The translations under genes and the position numbers were made by a program. The notes below the pieces were generated by a model that searched no databases, was not told the origin of the DNA, and saw nothing but the letters and a program-made list of their open reading frames with translations. 64,000 bases of DNA from Solen grandis (lineage: Eukaryota > Mollusca > Bivalvia > Adapedonta > Solenidae): assembly GCA_021229015.1 (NCBI GenBank), contig CM037794.1, positions 45,939,436 to 46,003,435 on the forward strand, written 5' to 3'. This document shows, piece by piece, positions 23,543 to 33,990 of the stretch; the stretch's first letter is position 1, and every line of letters begins with the position of its first letter.

Positions 23543-24768
23543 TACTTGTGGTGGCAGTGGTTATAGACAACTGTAAGGGGAGGTAACTACTGCGGCGGAG
23601 GTAATTATGCTTTATTATAAATGTTTTAGCTTAAAGCAATTTTAGTTAGAAAAAAAAATCACAAACGGAAGGAGAAACGTCATTGAGAAACGTTACTGGA
23701 ACATTTTTCTCCAGCCATAAGGACAGATTTCAGTGCGTATGCCGCAGTTGCTGGACACATGTCGGTTATTACTTAAATGTTTGATTTCATCTGTTTCACG
23801 CTGAAACTGTATGTCAGTCTGACAGTCTGTCTATCTATGTGCTATATATATATATGATTATCCATTTGTCTATCTCTGTAACCGTACGTAGGTCGGTCTG
23901 TCTGCTGTCTGCGTTTTATATATTTATATGATGGCGTAAGCTGGTTGTCAATATTCTGCCAAAAATGCCTTTATTTTAAATATAAAGTCGATTTCGTCAT
24001 TTTTAGTCGCATACTCCGTGAAAGACGAAATATACATAACCTAAAACACAAAATATAATGTAATTATAAAAGTCTCTTTCTAAACATTAAAATATTTATT
24101 GAATCTAACAAAAACAATGAAATGTCGTAAAGTTAAAATAAAAAGTCCATTCTCTTCCATTTCGTGTATTCCATGAACTGGACTTCATTTCATGGATATG
24201 ATATCGTCTAAGTCAATAAATATCACAAATGTAAAATGTTCTCTAGCTTAACGTTAAAGTATTGACATAATCATACATTTATATTAAAAACACAGCTATA
24301 TAATGCCGTAGTAGTAAATTCAAAAGTCCATTTAGCTATTCTCGGTCCATTTCGTCAGTTTGATACCATTTAAATATTACATAATATCGACAATAAATAA
24401 ATTATTTAATGATCTAGAGTATCGTTTTCATTACATAAATTGATAATGAAATATACCAAATAATGATATTATTAACTCCATTCCATAGCGGAAGGGGTCT
24501 GTTAATGATATCCAATACATAATTATATTTTTCACCCAACTTCAAGATATTAATATATTCTAACCAATTATTAACTAAATCACTAAGTATTTTGCAATAA
24601 AATGTCGTTTTATTAAAATAAAAACTCTCTTTCGCCATTATTGGTCCATTTCGCGAAATGGAGTCCACTACTCACGTTTGGTGTATCATTGTACTACCTA
24701 CGAGGCATTTAACTCCAAGCAGTAGTTACCTCCCCTTACAGTTGTAGATAACCACTGCCAACACAAGT
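23543..24768. mobile_element. 1.2-kb DNA element with ~50-bp terminal inverted repeats
   Basis: The left arm (23543-23593) contains 'tacttgtggtggcagtggtt' and 'caactgtaaggggaggtaac'. The right arm (24719-24768) is its reverse complement with few mismatches. The interior holds at least three diverged subrepeats (about 24118, 24301 and 24597) sharing 'aatgtcgt..' and 'ggtccatttcg'. No transposase is encoded. Superfamily unknown. Confidence 0.7.
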
Positions 24769-25060
24769 AAAAATTAAAAGAATTTAGCTATCTGCGAGTG
24801 TGATTTCCCGAAGTATTTAATAAATATCAAATAATCGCCTCGTGGTAAAAAAATAAATCATTAAAAATATTTTTGTTGTGACAGCAGTTAGAGACGCCAT
24901 TTTGTTAGCTTACCAGCATCACGTTACATTTGTGACGGCAGTGATTGTTTTTCTTGCAAGGGAGACCACTGTGTGGAGTTTGACAAGGTATATCCAAAGT
25001 TTTCTGAGTTGATACGATTAAGTAACGTAAGTTCACGGGACAACAGATCACCGGTACAAA

Positions 25061-25204
25061 ATGGCTGAACATCATTCTGACAGCGACGAAAATGAAAATG
25101 TTCTGTGTAAAGGAGACAGGCCTAACAAAGAAGACACATCGAGGCTTGTAGAACCTGGATGTGTTTTATTCTGTGAAATATTTGTTAGCACGAGACGTTT
25201 TTAA
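25061..25204 (+). CDS. Candidate short coding exon, product unknown
   Basis: ATG in a good Kozak setting ('acaaaatggc') opens a 47-residue frame starting 'MAEHHSDSDENENVLCKGD'. It has an acidic, hydrophilic N-terminus and codon use less AT-biased than its surroundings. Possible donors lie inside it ('tgtgtaaagg' near 25106; 'cttgtagaac' near 25145), so the real exon could end early. The 120 bp upstream is more GC-rich and could be a 5' untranslated region. No downstream exon was identified. It could be the first exon of a host gene, the start of a lost transposase, or chance. Confidence 0.3.
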   Translation: MAEHHSDSDENENVLCKGDRPNKEDTSRLVEPGCVLFCEIFVSTRRF

Positions 25205-26240
25205 CACTTGGAACAAATTTCCTTGAAAACACAAAATATGAGGAATTGGACGCCTTCATGACGTAATAGAAAATATCAAGGAAACACGAGGAACTTGAAC
25301 TCTGCATAGTTTTTATATGTAAACAAATAAAAATGCTGTCACAGCCCCCATAGCTAAATGTAATTGGTCGAAAAAAAACGTGCTTCATTTATATTTATGA
25401 CGTTCCGAGCGTTTCCAAATGCGTTTGGATTGTTTTCGACTATATCATCGTGTGTACTCGGCAGTTAAAATGTCGGCAGTATTTTTAGATTTTCGTTGTG
25501 TCCATATTACTGTGTCTGTTTCAGCTATTTCTTTTCTTGGAATCTAAATGTTGCAAGCTATGTTTTCATACAGTGTATCAACATACAACTTCATGTCAAT
25601 ATTGGTAGGGATAAAATTTGGATCGAATACATATTTTCGTCATTTTGGAGGCAGATTAATAGATTTAATATGCGCTCATTCCGCCATACAAACACTATGT
25701 AAAACAGAGTTTACTGCTAAATTTTAACAATAAGTGCGAATCCTGTTTGATAATCAGTTACCAACCCACGCTATCTACGCAGAGTTCTATTGGCAACCAT
25801 TTTAATTATATTTGTCTATAGAAGTAACATGATCTCCTTGAAATCACCCTACATAACCAATTACCCAAATAAATATGCATGCGAAACTTATTTTCATACT
25901 TCTCTTAATCAAATTTTGACGTCTTGATGCTCTGAGAATGTTTTGACTAGCTCTTCAGTTCAACATAAAAATGACCTGACGTAACGGTAATGCACTTTTA
26001 TTTTGCAATTCCCATTTCGTGGGAGGGAGTGGGGAGATAACGTTTAGTTTGCGGATCCCCTATTAAATGTAAACCAACTAAAGCTACCAATATTTAGAAG
26101 AATTGTTAATAAAAATCTAATATTTTACGTATTGATTGTATAAACTTATGTTTATTTCATCAAAGTATACGGTGATTTAAAAAAAAAATCCACGCATAAA
26201 ATGTAGTCATCCTGCAAGCTTTTTTTTTTGAAAATCAGCA
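25205..26240. other. No gene recognised
   Basis: AT-rich. No continuation of the 25061 frame was recognised. Confidence 0.4.
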
Positions 26241-26406
26241 CAATGCACGGAGGCATCAGGTGTAGAACCACCGACCTACCGCAATCCAGCTGGAAGGCTT
26301 CCTCACATGAAAATCTGAATGACCCTGCCGGGATTCGAACCCGTGCAGTGAGGAGCTGAGTGAATGTTAAAGTCAGCGATTTTACCCTCTCGGCCACGGA
26401 GGCCCC
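26241..26406 (-). mobile_element. SINE (family A), head and body, 3'-truncated
   Basis: On the minus strand: 'ctccgtggccgagagggtaa', B-box 'cgggttcgaatcccgg', 'gtgaggaagccttccagctg' and 'ggtaggtcggtggttctaca'. The sequence leaves the family at about 26241, so tail and distal body are missing. Confidence 0.8.
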
Positions 26407-26559
26407 CCTTTAATGTTTATATTGCATCTATAGACGCATTATCACTTAATGCAGCCGTCTGTATTGGTTGGTTTTTCCATCACTAACATTTGCGTTACGA
26501 GCGGTATTTAACTTATATTTAGAATTATGTTTTCAATTCAATTCTATATTTCGAATTTC

Positions 26560-26790
26560 TATTTTCGTGTTCCATTAGATGTGCTCACTTCATATATGCT
26601 GAATTACGAAATGGTAAAGACGCCATATTGGGGAGCATGTCTCGTGACACCGCATGCATCTAAATCGATAACCCCGAAATGGTATTCACGAAAATATAGT
26701 TTTCCCGAGCAATGTGATCTTAACTTGCCGAGTTTATTCGTCGGGAAACAGAGCCGTCACCAACATTAACGAGAGAAAGTTTAAAAAATG
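26560..26790 (+). repeat. Dispersed repeat family F, copy 1
   Basis: Homologous to the reverse complement of 46320-46600. Shared blocks include 'cgagtttatt.gtc.gg' and 'taacgagaga', plus a central region around 'cccgaaatggtattc'. Both copies carry a frame ending at the same TAA, with similar last residues ('LPSLFVGKQSRHQH' here, 'LSSLFVRRQSFRQY' there). Substitutions in that segment are not biased to silent sites, so it is treated as a non-coding repeat. Confidence 0.5.
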
Positions 26791-27544
26791 ATGATATTTA
26801 AATAATTTAATATAATAATTTTGAACAAATACTTCCCACAACAAAGAAAATGATATTAATTTCCAATCAATCATGAACATGACATCTACTAGTTCTTAAC
26901 TCTCTTCGTATCTTTTTTGAAGCTTGTACGAGAAAAAGTTGCTGTTAAAGTGATCTTTTTTTATATCATGCTCAAAACTCCACACATGCTTTTGAAAATA
27001 TTTACAACAGAATGTCAAAAGGTGAAAGTTCTATTGAAGAATGTCTAACTGAATTTTTAGTTGTTTTGTATAATATATCATCATCCTGTTTAAGTAAATG
27101 CATAAGTTCTAATAATGATATACAATACAAAAAGAATGCAAAATGGTTTGATGAAAGTTGTAAAAGGGCAAAAATCTAAATGTGTGCTACACAGTAATAA
27201 CATTTATAGTAATAAACCTGTGAAGTTTGGAGTAGGAAAAATTTGCATGATAAAAATGATTAACTATCGTGTTGTTTTTTCTAAGTTTACGCGTATATGT
27301 CATGATTGACGAAAACAACAGAAACTAGTTTTGATATATATATACTTTGATAAGAGAGATATAAAGTTTGAATTTCATGGTGCATTAGAACTGTCAGGGG
27401 AAATCAGTATACATTTCGGACCTACAAATGAAGCGAATTAGGTAAACTTTTTCAGCAACAAAACTAGCCATGAAACACACATAATGGGTACATTATTCTT
27501 CCTACAGCAGTGTTCATACGTCGGACAGAAAAGCAAAATGTGTG
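26791..27544. other. No gene recognised
   Basis: AT-rich, nothing supported. Confidence 0.4.
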
Positions 27545-27800
27545 TTAGATTTGAAAAGAGATGCAACCTGTACATTCATCCATAAGCTGCATAAGCCCTT
27601 CTTGTATGACTGGCGGAAATTGCGCGAAACAGCAGATGTGTGCTTTACCGATATCAATCATTCCGACAAATTTCGATTGTTCTTGTTGGATTAGTACTAT
27701 GCCCACTATGGACAACATGAAAGTATTGACTCTTGTTAGAACCCAAATCTTCTGGCCCGTGGTCATGTTCGTAACCACTGGACTACAGTGCCATGTCTTA
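27545..27800 (-). mobile_element. Possible old tRNA-derived SINE
   Basis: On the minus strand an A-box-like 'tagtccagtggttacg' (about 27772-27787) is followed about 35 bp later by a B-box-like 'gggttctaacaagag'. That spacing fits a tRNA-derived head. The body matches none of families A-C. Frames on both strands here have no recognised domain. Confidence 0.35.
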
Positions 27801-28858
27801 AAAACTGTGGAAGATCCTTTGACTTTCAATTAAACCAAAAGTTATGAACAATTGCACAACAAAAAATCAAATCAAACAAAATATGACAACAAACCGATTC
27901 TCTAGCCATCCGACCGCTGGGACAAATTTTGGTGTTTGAATTTTGCATGAACATTGCAATACAAATTTATATCTTTTAGCTTCTAAATGTGGACGCTTAA
28001 ATATAATTTGGCCTTTCCTATTCAAAAGCATACTGCATGGGATGGCTTCATTAGTGTCGATCAAAAGAGGAAAACGGTCGTTTTGGTGTGCATTTTATGT
28101 TACCCAATTATATATGACATTACACTAAAATAAAGCAAACTATATATGATGATTAATATTACCACTGCAAGACACGTATGCAATATTTCTGTAAGCAAGT
28201 ACATTTGATGGCTACCACGGAATAAAGATCTGTGTTTTCGACAAGGTTATCAAGTACTATTTGCAATGCATTGATAAGATAAAAGTGAGTAACGTCATTT
28301 ATGTATAGCCGAATTTTATATTGCCCCATATTCGTGTCATCTATTATTTAGAAATGGAAACAGTAAATGAGTACGCGTTTTAGTAGTCTATCAAACCCAT
28401 ACACCAAACATTATCTCATCATATCTGCATGCGTTTACACCCTTTCATCCGCTCTAGAGGAAGTAAACCGATGATGAATCTATGCAACAAGGATGCAACA
28501 AGATTTGCCAGCGGAATTCGAATCAATTGTTCATCTTTCACACTGATAAGTCACGAAATATCCAAATTGGTTCAGTTACCTGGTGATACATTTTGGTTTA
28601 TGGCTCTCATCAAGAATGCGATGTTTTATTTCTAAGTGTTAAGGACGCTTTAATCTTTCTGGAACAACTTTAATCTAGACGGCAACTGATAAAAAAGTAG
28701 TAAAAAGGTATGGAATCAAACCGTAGATATGATATGGGTTTATGCAAGTGTTAATTGTAGTTCCATTATAATGACTGATTTTCGGTTCAATTCTTTGCCT
28801 TAACTGCTACTAAAATCTGCTTTACATGAATAATATATGCCCCAAAGATGTACGAAAT
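27801..28858. other. No gene recognised
   Basis: AT-rich intervening DNA; chance frames only. Confidence 0.4.
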
Positions 28859-29105
28859 TCGAATTCCACCAAAAATACTTAACGCTAAATAAGACAAAAA
28901 TTCTTACATTAGATACACATTCCACCATTTCCACTTAACGAAATGTTCAGGTACGTTTATGCTGACGTGAATTGTTACCTTAATATCTAACAATATTTGT
29001 CAAGAAATGAAATAATTGGATATTTTATTATAGAAATAATAATAATAATAATAATTTTCCCTTATTTAAGTTTAACTTAGTGCTAAGAAGTTTTGGTGGA
29101 ATTCG
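28859..29105. mobile_element. MITE family G, copy 1
   Basis: The left end 'tcgaattccaccaaaaatac' and right end '...gttttggtggaattcga' are inverted repeats, and a second block 'cttaacgctaaataag' pairs with 'cttagtgctaag'. An (AAT)n run lies near 29037-29055. A second copy with the same ends is at 61099-61363. Confidence 0.7.
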
Positions 29106-29228
29106 ACCCAGTTTAATCATTTCGGTAAATAATCATGTAAATGTACTGTTCAGATTTCAGAACTGCATAAATAAAAAGAATCGTGTTTTAGATCATTAGT
29201 CAGAGTTTTTGCTTATTTGGTTATTTGT

Positions 29229-29338
29229 ATTTGACGTATTGTCGACAGGGTTGTAACCATTTTGAGGCGTCTGTCAAAATCAAACAGACCCAGTATGACC
29301 TAACTTCGATATCACGTTGTAGACATGTGGTGTGATAC
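29229..29338 (-). mobile_element. SINE (family B), antisense, first half of a split copy
   Basis: Matches the inverted 3' half of family B ('atatcacgttgtagacatgt' then 'gtgtgatac'). It stops abruptly at GATAC where the 4.36-kb element begins and resumes at 33699 with GATAC again. Confidence 0.75.
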
Positions 29339-29690
29339 TGTCAGGAAAATCATCTGTATATAGACTGTATATAGTTAGTGAGTTTTCATAACTTTTCAAT
29401 TTTGTATTTTTTCTCTTCGTTAGCATTCATTTTAGTTATTTGTTAGACAGTTTTTAGAAACCTAGTGTATATTTAAAATTATATTAATGTAAGGTGGTTA
29501 GTCGTTGGCTGAAAATTAATCCATGCTTAAGTCCATGCTGAATGTCAAAAACTCAGCAGGTACAAGAACCCCGGCCTACGTGCGCGAGATATATACGATC
29601 ACTGCTTGCACTCATGTGATCAGGGCATCAAAATATAATTTATTTTGGTGACGGGCTTCTCTGCGTATAGAAGCTAGTTCGTGCATATAA

Positions 29691-30560
29691 CCATAGCTGT
29701 CATATGTTAACGCATTTCAAATAGTCTTGTCAAAGCGGTGCTTTATTATGTTTAAAGGCTGTGCTATTTTGTTAACAGAACATGTGTACTTCTCAATGTA
29801 TCAAGCTGTTATGTTAACCAGTACTGTTGACTTGTCAAACCATTGTCTTGTTATGTCTACATTCCATGTTGTTTTGTCGAATCAATAACTTTTTATGTTA
29901 AATCAACATTTTATCATGTTAATTAGACACGTAATTACCTCAGTGCCTCGTGTTGTTATGTTAATATTTACTGTTAACTTGTCAAATCTGTTTTTATGTC
30001 ATCGGGACACGTGACTATATCGATGCCTCGTGTGATCATGTTAAACCACACTCTTGATTGTTCATATTAACTTATTTGGTGAACATGCTATATTATTATT
30101 TTTAAACCAAGCTTCATTATGTTAATCATTACTGTTATTATGCCAAAAGGACATGTGAACTTCTCATGTCATCGTGTTGTTATGTTAACCCGCACTGTTG
30201 GTTTGTCAAACTGTCATCTTATCATGTCTACAGTCCGTGTTATTTTGTCAAACCAATGGTTTATCTTGTTAATAAGTGTTATCATTATGTCAAAAGGACA
30301 TGTGAACTCATTCTGTCGTTTTGTTATGTTAAACCACATTGATGATTTGTCACACCGTCATCTTATTATGTCTTCATTTTACATTATTTTGTTAAACAAT
30401 CAGCTTATTATGTTAAATACACGTGTTGTTAGGTCAACTGGATACGTGGTTTTCTTAATGCACTTTATTATGTTAAACTATCCCGATGACTTGTCAATCA
30501 GCCAGTTGTATATGCCTGTACATAATCTCATCTTTTCAACATGCATTTTTCTTTTAAAAA
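29691..30560 (+). repeat. Subterminal tandem repeats of the 4.36-kb element (left arm)
   Basis: Diverged units carry 'cgtgttgttatgttaa' then 'actgttgacttgtcaaac' then 'cttgttatgtctaca', near 29806, 29950, 30175, 30310 and 30470. The right arm (32700-33005) has about two inverted units, so the arms are unequal. Dense repeated motifs at both ends could be transposase binding sites. Confidence 0.6.
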
Positions 30561-30565
30561 AGTAA
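30457..30565 (+). repeat. Left copy of the 109-bp direct repeat flanking a LINE
   Basis: Identical to 31808-31916 except for about three mismatches. It begins 'aatgcactttattatgttaa' and ends 'cttttaaaaaagtaa'. The sequence belongs to the host element's subterminal repeats, so it is target DNA and not LINE sequence. Confidence 0.85.
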
Positions 30566-31807
30566 AGTGATTCAGATTGACGATATTAAGATATTCATAC
30601 TTATGTTCGCAGATGACGCCTGTTTATTTGCGGAAACACCAGCTGCCTTACAGTCAATGCTTAATGATTTAAAACTACATTGTGAATCATGGGGTTTAAA
30701 GATAAATATAAATAAAACTAAAATCATGATATTTGAAAAGGGCCGTAACTCTCATTTTAATTTTAAATTATATGATCAAACATTAGAAATAGTTGAATCA
30801 TTTAAATACCTAGGTATACATTTTTTCAAAAATGGTTCGTGGTATAGAACACAAAAGCGTATAGCTTCTCATTCAAATTATGCACTTCATAATTTATTTA
30901 CAATTTTTAATCAACTTGAATTAAATGTCTCTGAAAAATGTAAATTATTTGATAGTTTAGTTGGTTCTGTTTTAAATTATAACGCACAGGTTTGGGGATT
31001 CCACAATTCCAATGCCATAGAAAAAATTCACTGTAAATTTTTAAGAAAAGTATTAAACGTTAGGAAATCTACAAATTTAGATGGTTTAAATTATATGAGA
31101 CAGATGCTGAAATTCAAAACTCTTATGATGGACAAAACTGGGCATTCAATGTTAAAGAGTTACTAAATACTATAGGGTTACAAAATATTTGGATTAACCA
31201 GTTTACGCATATACCTAACTTATTAGAAATCAAACAACGTATACTAGATATTTAATCTTTAATTAAAAAAATTCCAAATATAGATTAGTGTCACATAGTT
31301 TATACAAAAACAACTTTGAAGTAGAATCATATTTAGACCGTATCAATTTTTACTAATCTGCCCAAAATATAGGGAACTGAGAAACAGATATTTAAGTAGT
31401 TATTACCGGAGTTTTCCAAATAAACATAAATTTATCAGTATTATGTCTTCAAAATCTTCAACTATTTTAACAAGTGGCAAAATATGTATACTATGCATTC
31501 AGATTAAGAAAAAAATTTTTTTTTTTTAACTTATATTGCAATATATATATATATTCTGAATTCTTTAATTGTACACTATATATCACTCTCTCAGACAATG
31601 TTAGGAATTATAAAATAATCCCTATTATATTATTGTAAAGGTTTGTAGTACTGATTACCATGACATAAAGTCAAACACATAGACTTCCTCTTGAAAACAG
31701 TGTTATGTTACAATACATGTTTGTTCAGTTACATGTTTATATATGACTTTACTGGCTATAAACATGCTGTATGTTTAATGCTGAATAAAGATATTGTATT
31801 GTATTGT
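30566..31807 (+). mobile_element. 5'-truncated non-LTR retrotransposon inserted in the 4.36-kb element
   Basis: Starts inside the reverse transcriptase domain immediately after the left 109-bp repeat. It ends with 'gctgaataaagatattgtat' and a short TATTG-repeat tail immediately before the right repeat. Length is about 1.24 kb. The tail style matches LINEs with microsatellite 3' ends; the clade is not assigned. Confidence 0.8.
30567..31166 (+). pseudogene. Reverse transcriptase fragment of a LINE
   Basis: The frame carries the RT catalytic box as FADD (residues 14-17), followed by 'CESWGLKININKTKIMIF' (thumb-side motif) and 'ESFKYLGIHF', then 'LVGSVLNYNAQVWGF' typical of LINE ORF2. The frame is lost near 31110: residues after 'NLDGLNYM' no longer look family-like, while another frame continues with 'LLNTIGLQNIWINQ' and later 'LRNRYLSSYYRSFPNKHKF', interrupted by stops. 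Upstream RT motifs and endonuclease are absent. It cannot make active protein. Confidence 0.85.
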
Positions 31808-31916
31808 AATGCACTTTATTATGTTAAACTAACCTGATGACTTGTCAATCAGCAAGTTGTATATGCCTGTACATAATCTCATCTTTTCAACATGCATTTT
31901 TCTTTTAAAAAAGTAA
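31808..31916 (+). repeat. Right copy of the 109-bp direct repeat flanking a LINE
   Basis: Directly follows the LINE tail and repeats 30457-30565 with about three mismatches, after which the host element continues with 'ttttatattatatc'. Confidence 0.85.
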
Positions 31917-32269
31917 TTTTATATTATATCTTTTATATTGTAATGTGTATCAAAGAGCTGTAAACAGTGTAACATATTACATACATATGTAAGTGCATCT
32001 GAAGTTAAAGTTAAAAACGGGAAAAAAGAACATATTTACAGTCTGATCGTACAACTTAAGACATCAATGATAAATTATGCAGGCAAAATCTGAGTTGAAA
32101 CACACACATACGAGCAGAAAAGAAAGTTAAAATGCTTATCTTTTAATTTTCGCACCAACATTTTGATGAAATCTCATGAATAATTTGGGACCTTACTGCA
32201 ATTGGCATTGTGCAATGCCTTCTACTTTTCATAATTAGCCTGACAGTCTCATATAATTATATTCAAAGA

Positions 32270-32690
32270 TGATCAGAATACCTTCCTATGCATGACACAT
32301 GGGTGATCCCCGGGGACCCCAAAATGGTATAATTCAACTCATCATAGGAATTTAGAATATATGTGGATTAGGGATAGTTATCTGAACGGTTTTGAAATAT
32401 TAAGTCATTAGAAAAATTGAGGTGGTGGGGCCTGACCCCTGAGTGACTTTCTCTGGGTCATCAAAGTAATACCATTCAATCCATTTTATCACGAGTCAGG
32501 ATGAAAATATGAAACATTCAAAAATATTTTTTATGCAAAATTCAACTTTGAGAAGGTGGGGGCCTAACTCCCTAGGTACCCCACAATTTCCAATGTTCGG
32601 GAGGTACCACTACTCATAGTGGACTATAAGCATGTTAAGTTTCATTAAGATTGGTTGAGAGGCCCCCGAGATATATATCGTTTTGACAAA
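32270..32690 (+). repeat. Diverged tandem subrepeats inside the 4.36-kb element
   Basis: Three loose units share 'ggtgatccccggggacccc..aa', 'tgggtcatcaaagtaatacc' and 'aggtaccccacaatttcc', with 'attcaa' nearby. They are followed by 'gtttcattaagattggttga'. The style matches other dispersed mollusc repeats in the window. Confidence 0.4.
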
Positions 32691-33698
32691 TTAACCTGGA
32701 ATATTAAAATAATAATAGCATGGTTTGACAAGTCAGTAGTGCGAGTTAACAAAATAACAAAATGCATTGAGATATTCATGTAATTAAGTTATTTTTAACA
32801 CAATAAAACATTGTTTTGACAAAATAATACAGAGTGAAGACATAACAAGACTATGTTTTGACAAGTCAACAGTGCGAGTTAACATAACAACTCGATGCAA
32901 TGAGATGTTCACATGTCCGATGAACATAATAACAGATCTTTTTAACATAACAAAGCGACGCTTTGACATGACAACTTAAAATGCGTTAACATATGACAGC
33001 TATGGCGTTCCATAGTATGGGCTGTCTGGTAGACATACTGCACAGTTACCAGTCATTTGTCTGTGGCTGGGGAAGTAGTGTCTCAGAAGCTAGCTTCTGA
33101 GTGCATGAAAATTGTGCGTGTAAATATACCTACAAGCTATCATCTAGCGCACTGACCATTGAGGCCTGGGACTGGCCCAGGCATTGGTAGGAGTGAAGCT
33201 CAGAGGTCTGTGACAGTGAGGTTTCATGATAGGGGCTGTGAAAAAGCCAAGCTCAGGGGTTAGAAAACGGGTCTGTGTATGAGACACAGTGTTTTAAAGC
33301 TTGGGACTAAGTCCAGCATTCTGTTTATCATAGGTTTTTTTTCAGTAGGTAGGAAATCATTGGTTTGGGATCGCTCAGCACAGTGTAAGCTGGGAAGACG
33401 ACTAGCCACCTTGCTGGCATGGGACTTGTATATACTTTAGTTTAGATCTATATGTTGTGTCCCATAGCTGAGGTGATGTTTAGTTAGGTTATCGTTCGCC
33501 AGGCTTGTTTCGACTGTATATATTTGTATATTAACTTTATGTGGGGGTTGTTTTTCTAAAGCTAGGTAGCTCATGCTATAGTTTGAAGCCTTTGTATAAC
33601 GTTTAGCTAAGACACTGTCACCTTACAGAACGCCCGAAACATTCAATAAAGGTCTGAGATCAGGGTTTTATCATAAGCATATCACCAGCATCCTGACA

Positions 33699-33840
33699 GA
33701 TACCATGCCCAGTCACATTATCCTACCAGTTCTTGAACAACCGATATATGCAGAGCGCCCAGTACAAGGGACATACACCAGTATCATTTTCAGAAACTTT
33801 GATATGTCGCCGCCGAGGAGGATCGAATGTATGACCTAGT
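33699..33840 (-). mobile_element. SINE (family B), antisense, second half of the split copy
   Basis: Continues the copy broken at 29338: 'gataccatgcccagtcacat', 'cagagcgccc', 'gatatgtcgccgccgaggag' and 'gatcgaatg' correspond in order to the inverted head-proximal part of 19771-20086. It ends around the B-box; the A-box half is absent. Confidence 0.75.
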
Positions 33841-33946
33841 GTTTACACTTGTGTCTTTATATCATATTTTGAAGAAGATAACTTTTACAAAAGGCAAAAA
33901 AATATTACATAATGTTGTTTTGCAAATTATTTTTGGGGGCTTTCTT

Positions 33947-33990
33947 CTCCAAACTGTCGGTGGGACGTTAAACCCAACAAACAAACAAAT
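33947..33990 (+). mobile_element. SINE (family B) 3' tail fragment
   Basis: 'aaactgtcggtgggacgtta' followed by 'aacccaacaaacaaacaaa' is the family B 3' end in the orientation opposite to the split copy just upstream. Only about 44 bp is present. Confidence 0.75.

Larger units (their letters stand above)
29339..33698. mobile_element. 4.36-kb inverted-repeat DNA element inserted in a SINE (TSD GATAC)
   Basis: Outer ends are TGTCAGGA and TCCTGACA, flanked by GATAC duplicates (29334-29338, 33699-33703). Removing the insert restores a continuous family B SINE, so the boundaries are firm. Inner inverted repeats are long: 29691-29905 ('ccatagctgtcatatgttaa') pairs with about 32790-33005, and 'aaggtggttagtcgt' (29491) with inverted 'acgactagccacctt' (about 33399). 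Subterminal tandem units alternate TTATGTTAA and TTGTCAAA motifs. No transposase is left. TG...CA ends and a 5-bp duplication fit an integrase-type DDE enzyme (Ginger or retroviral-like); this is inference. A LINE fragment is inserted at 30566-31807. Confidence 0.75.

Noticed and set aside
33006..33698. Possible LTR ending in CA with an AATAAA near 33645
   Set aside because: No direct copy exists at the left end; the ends are inverted and not direct repeats, so an LTR retrotransposon is not supported.
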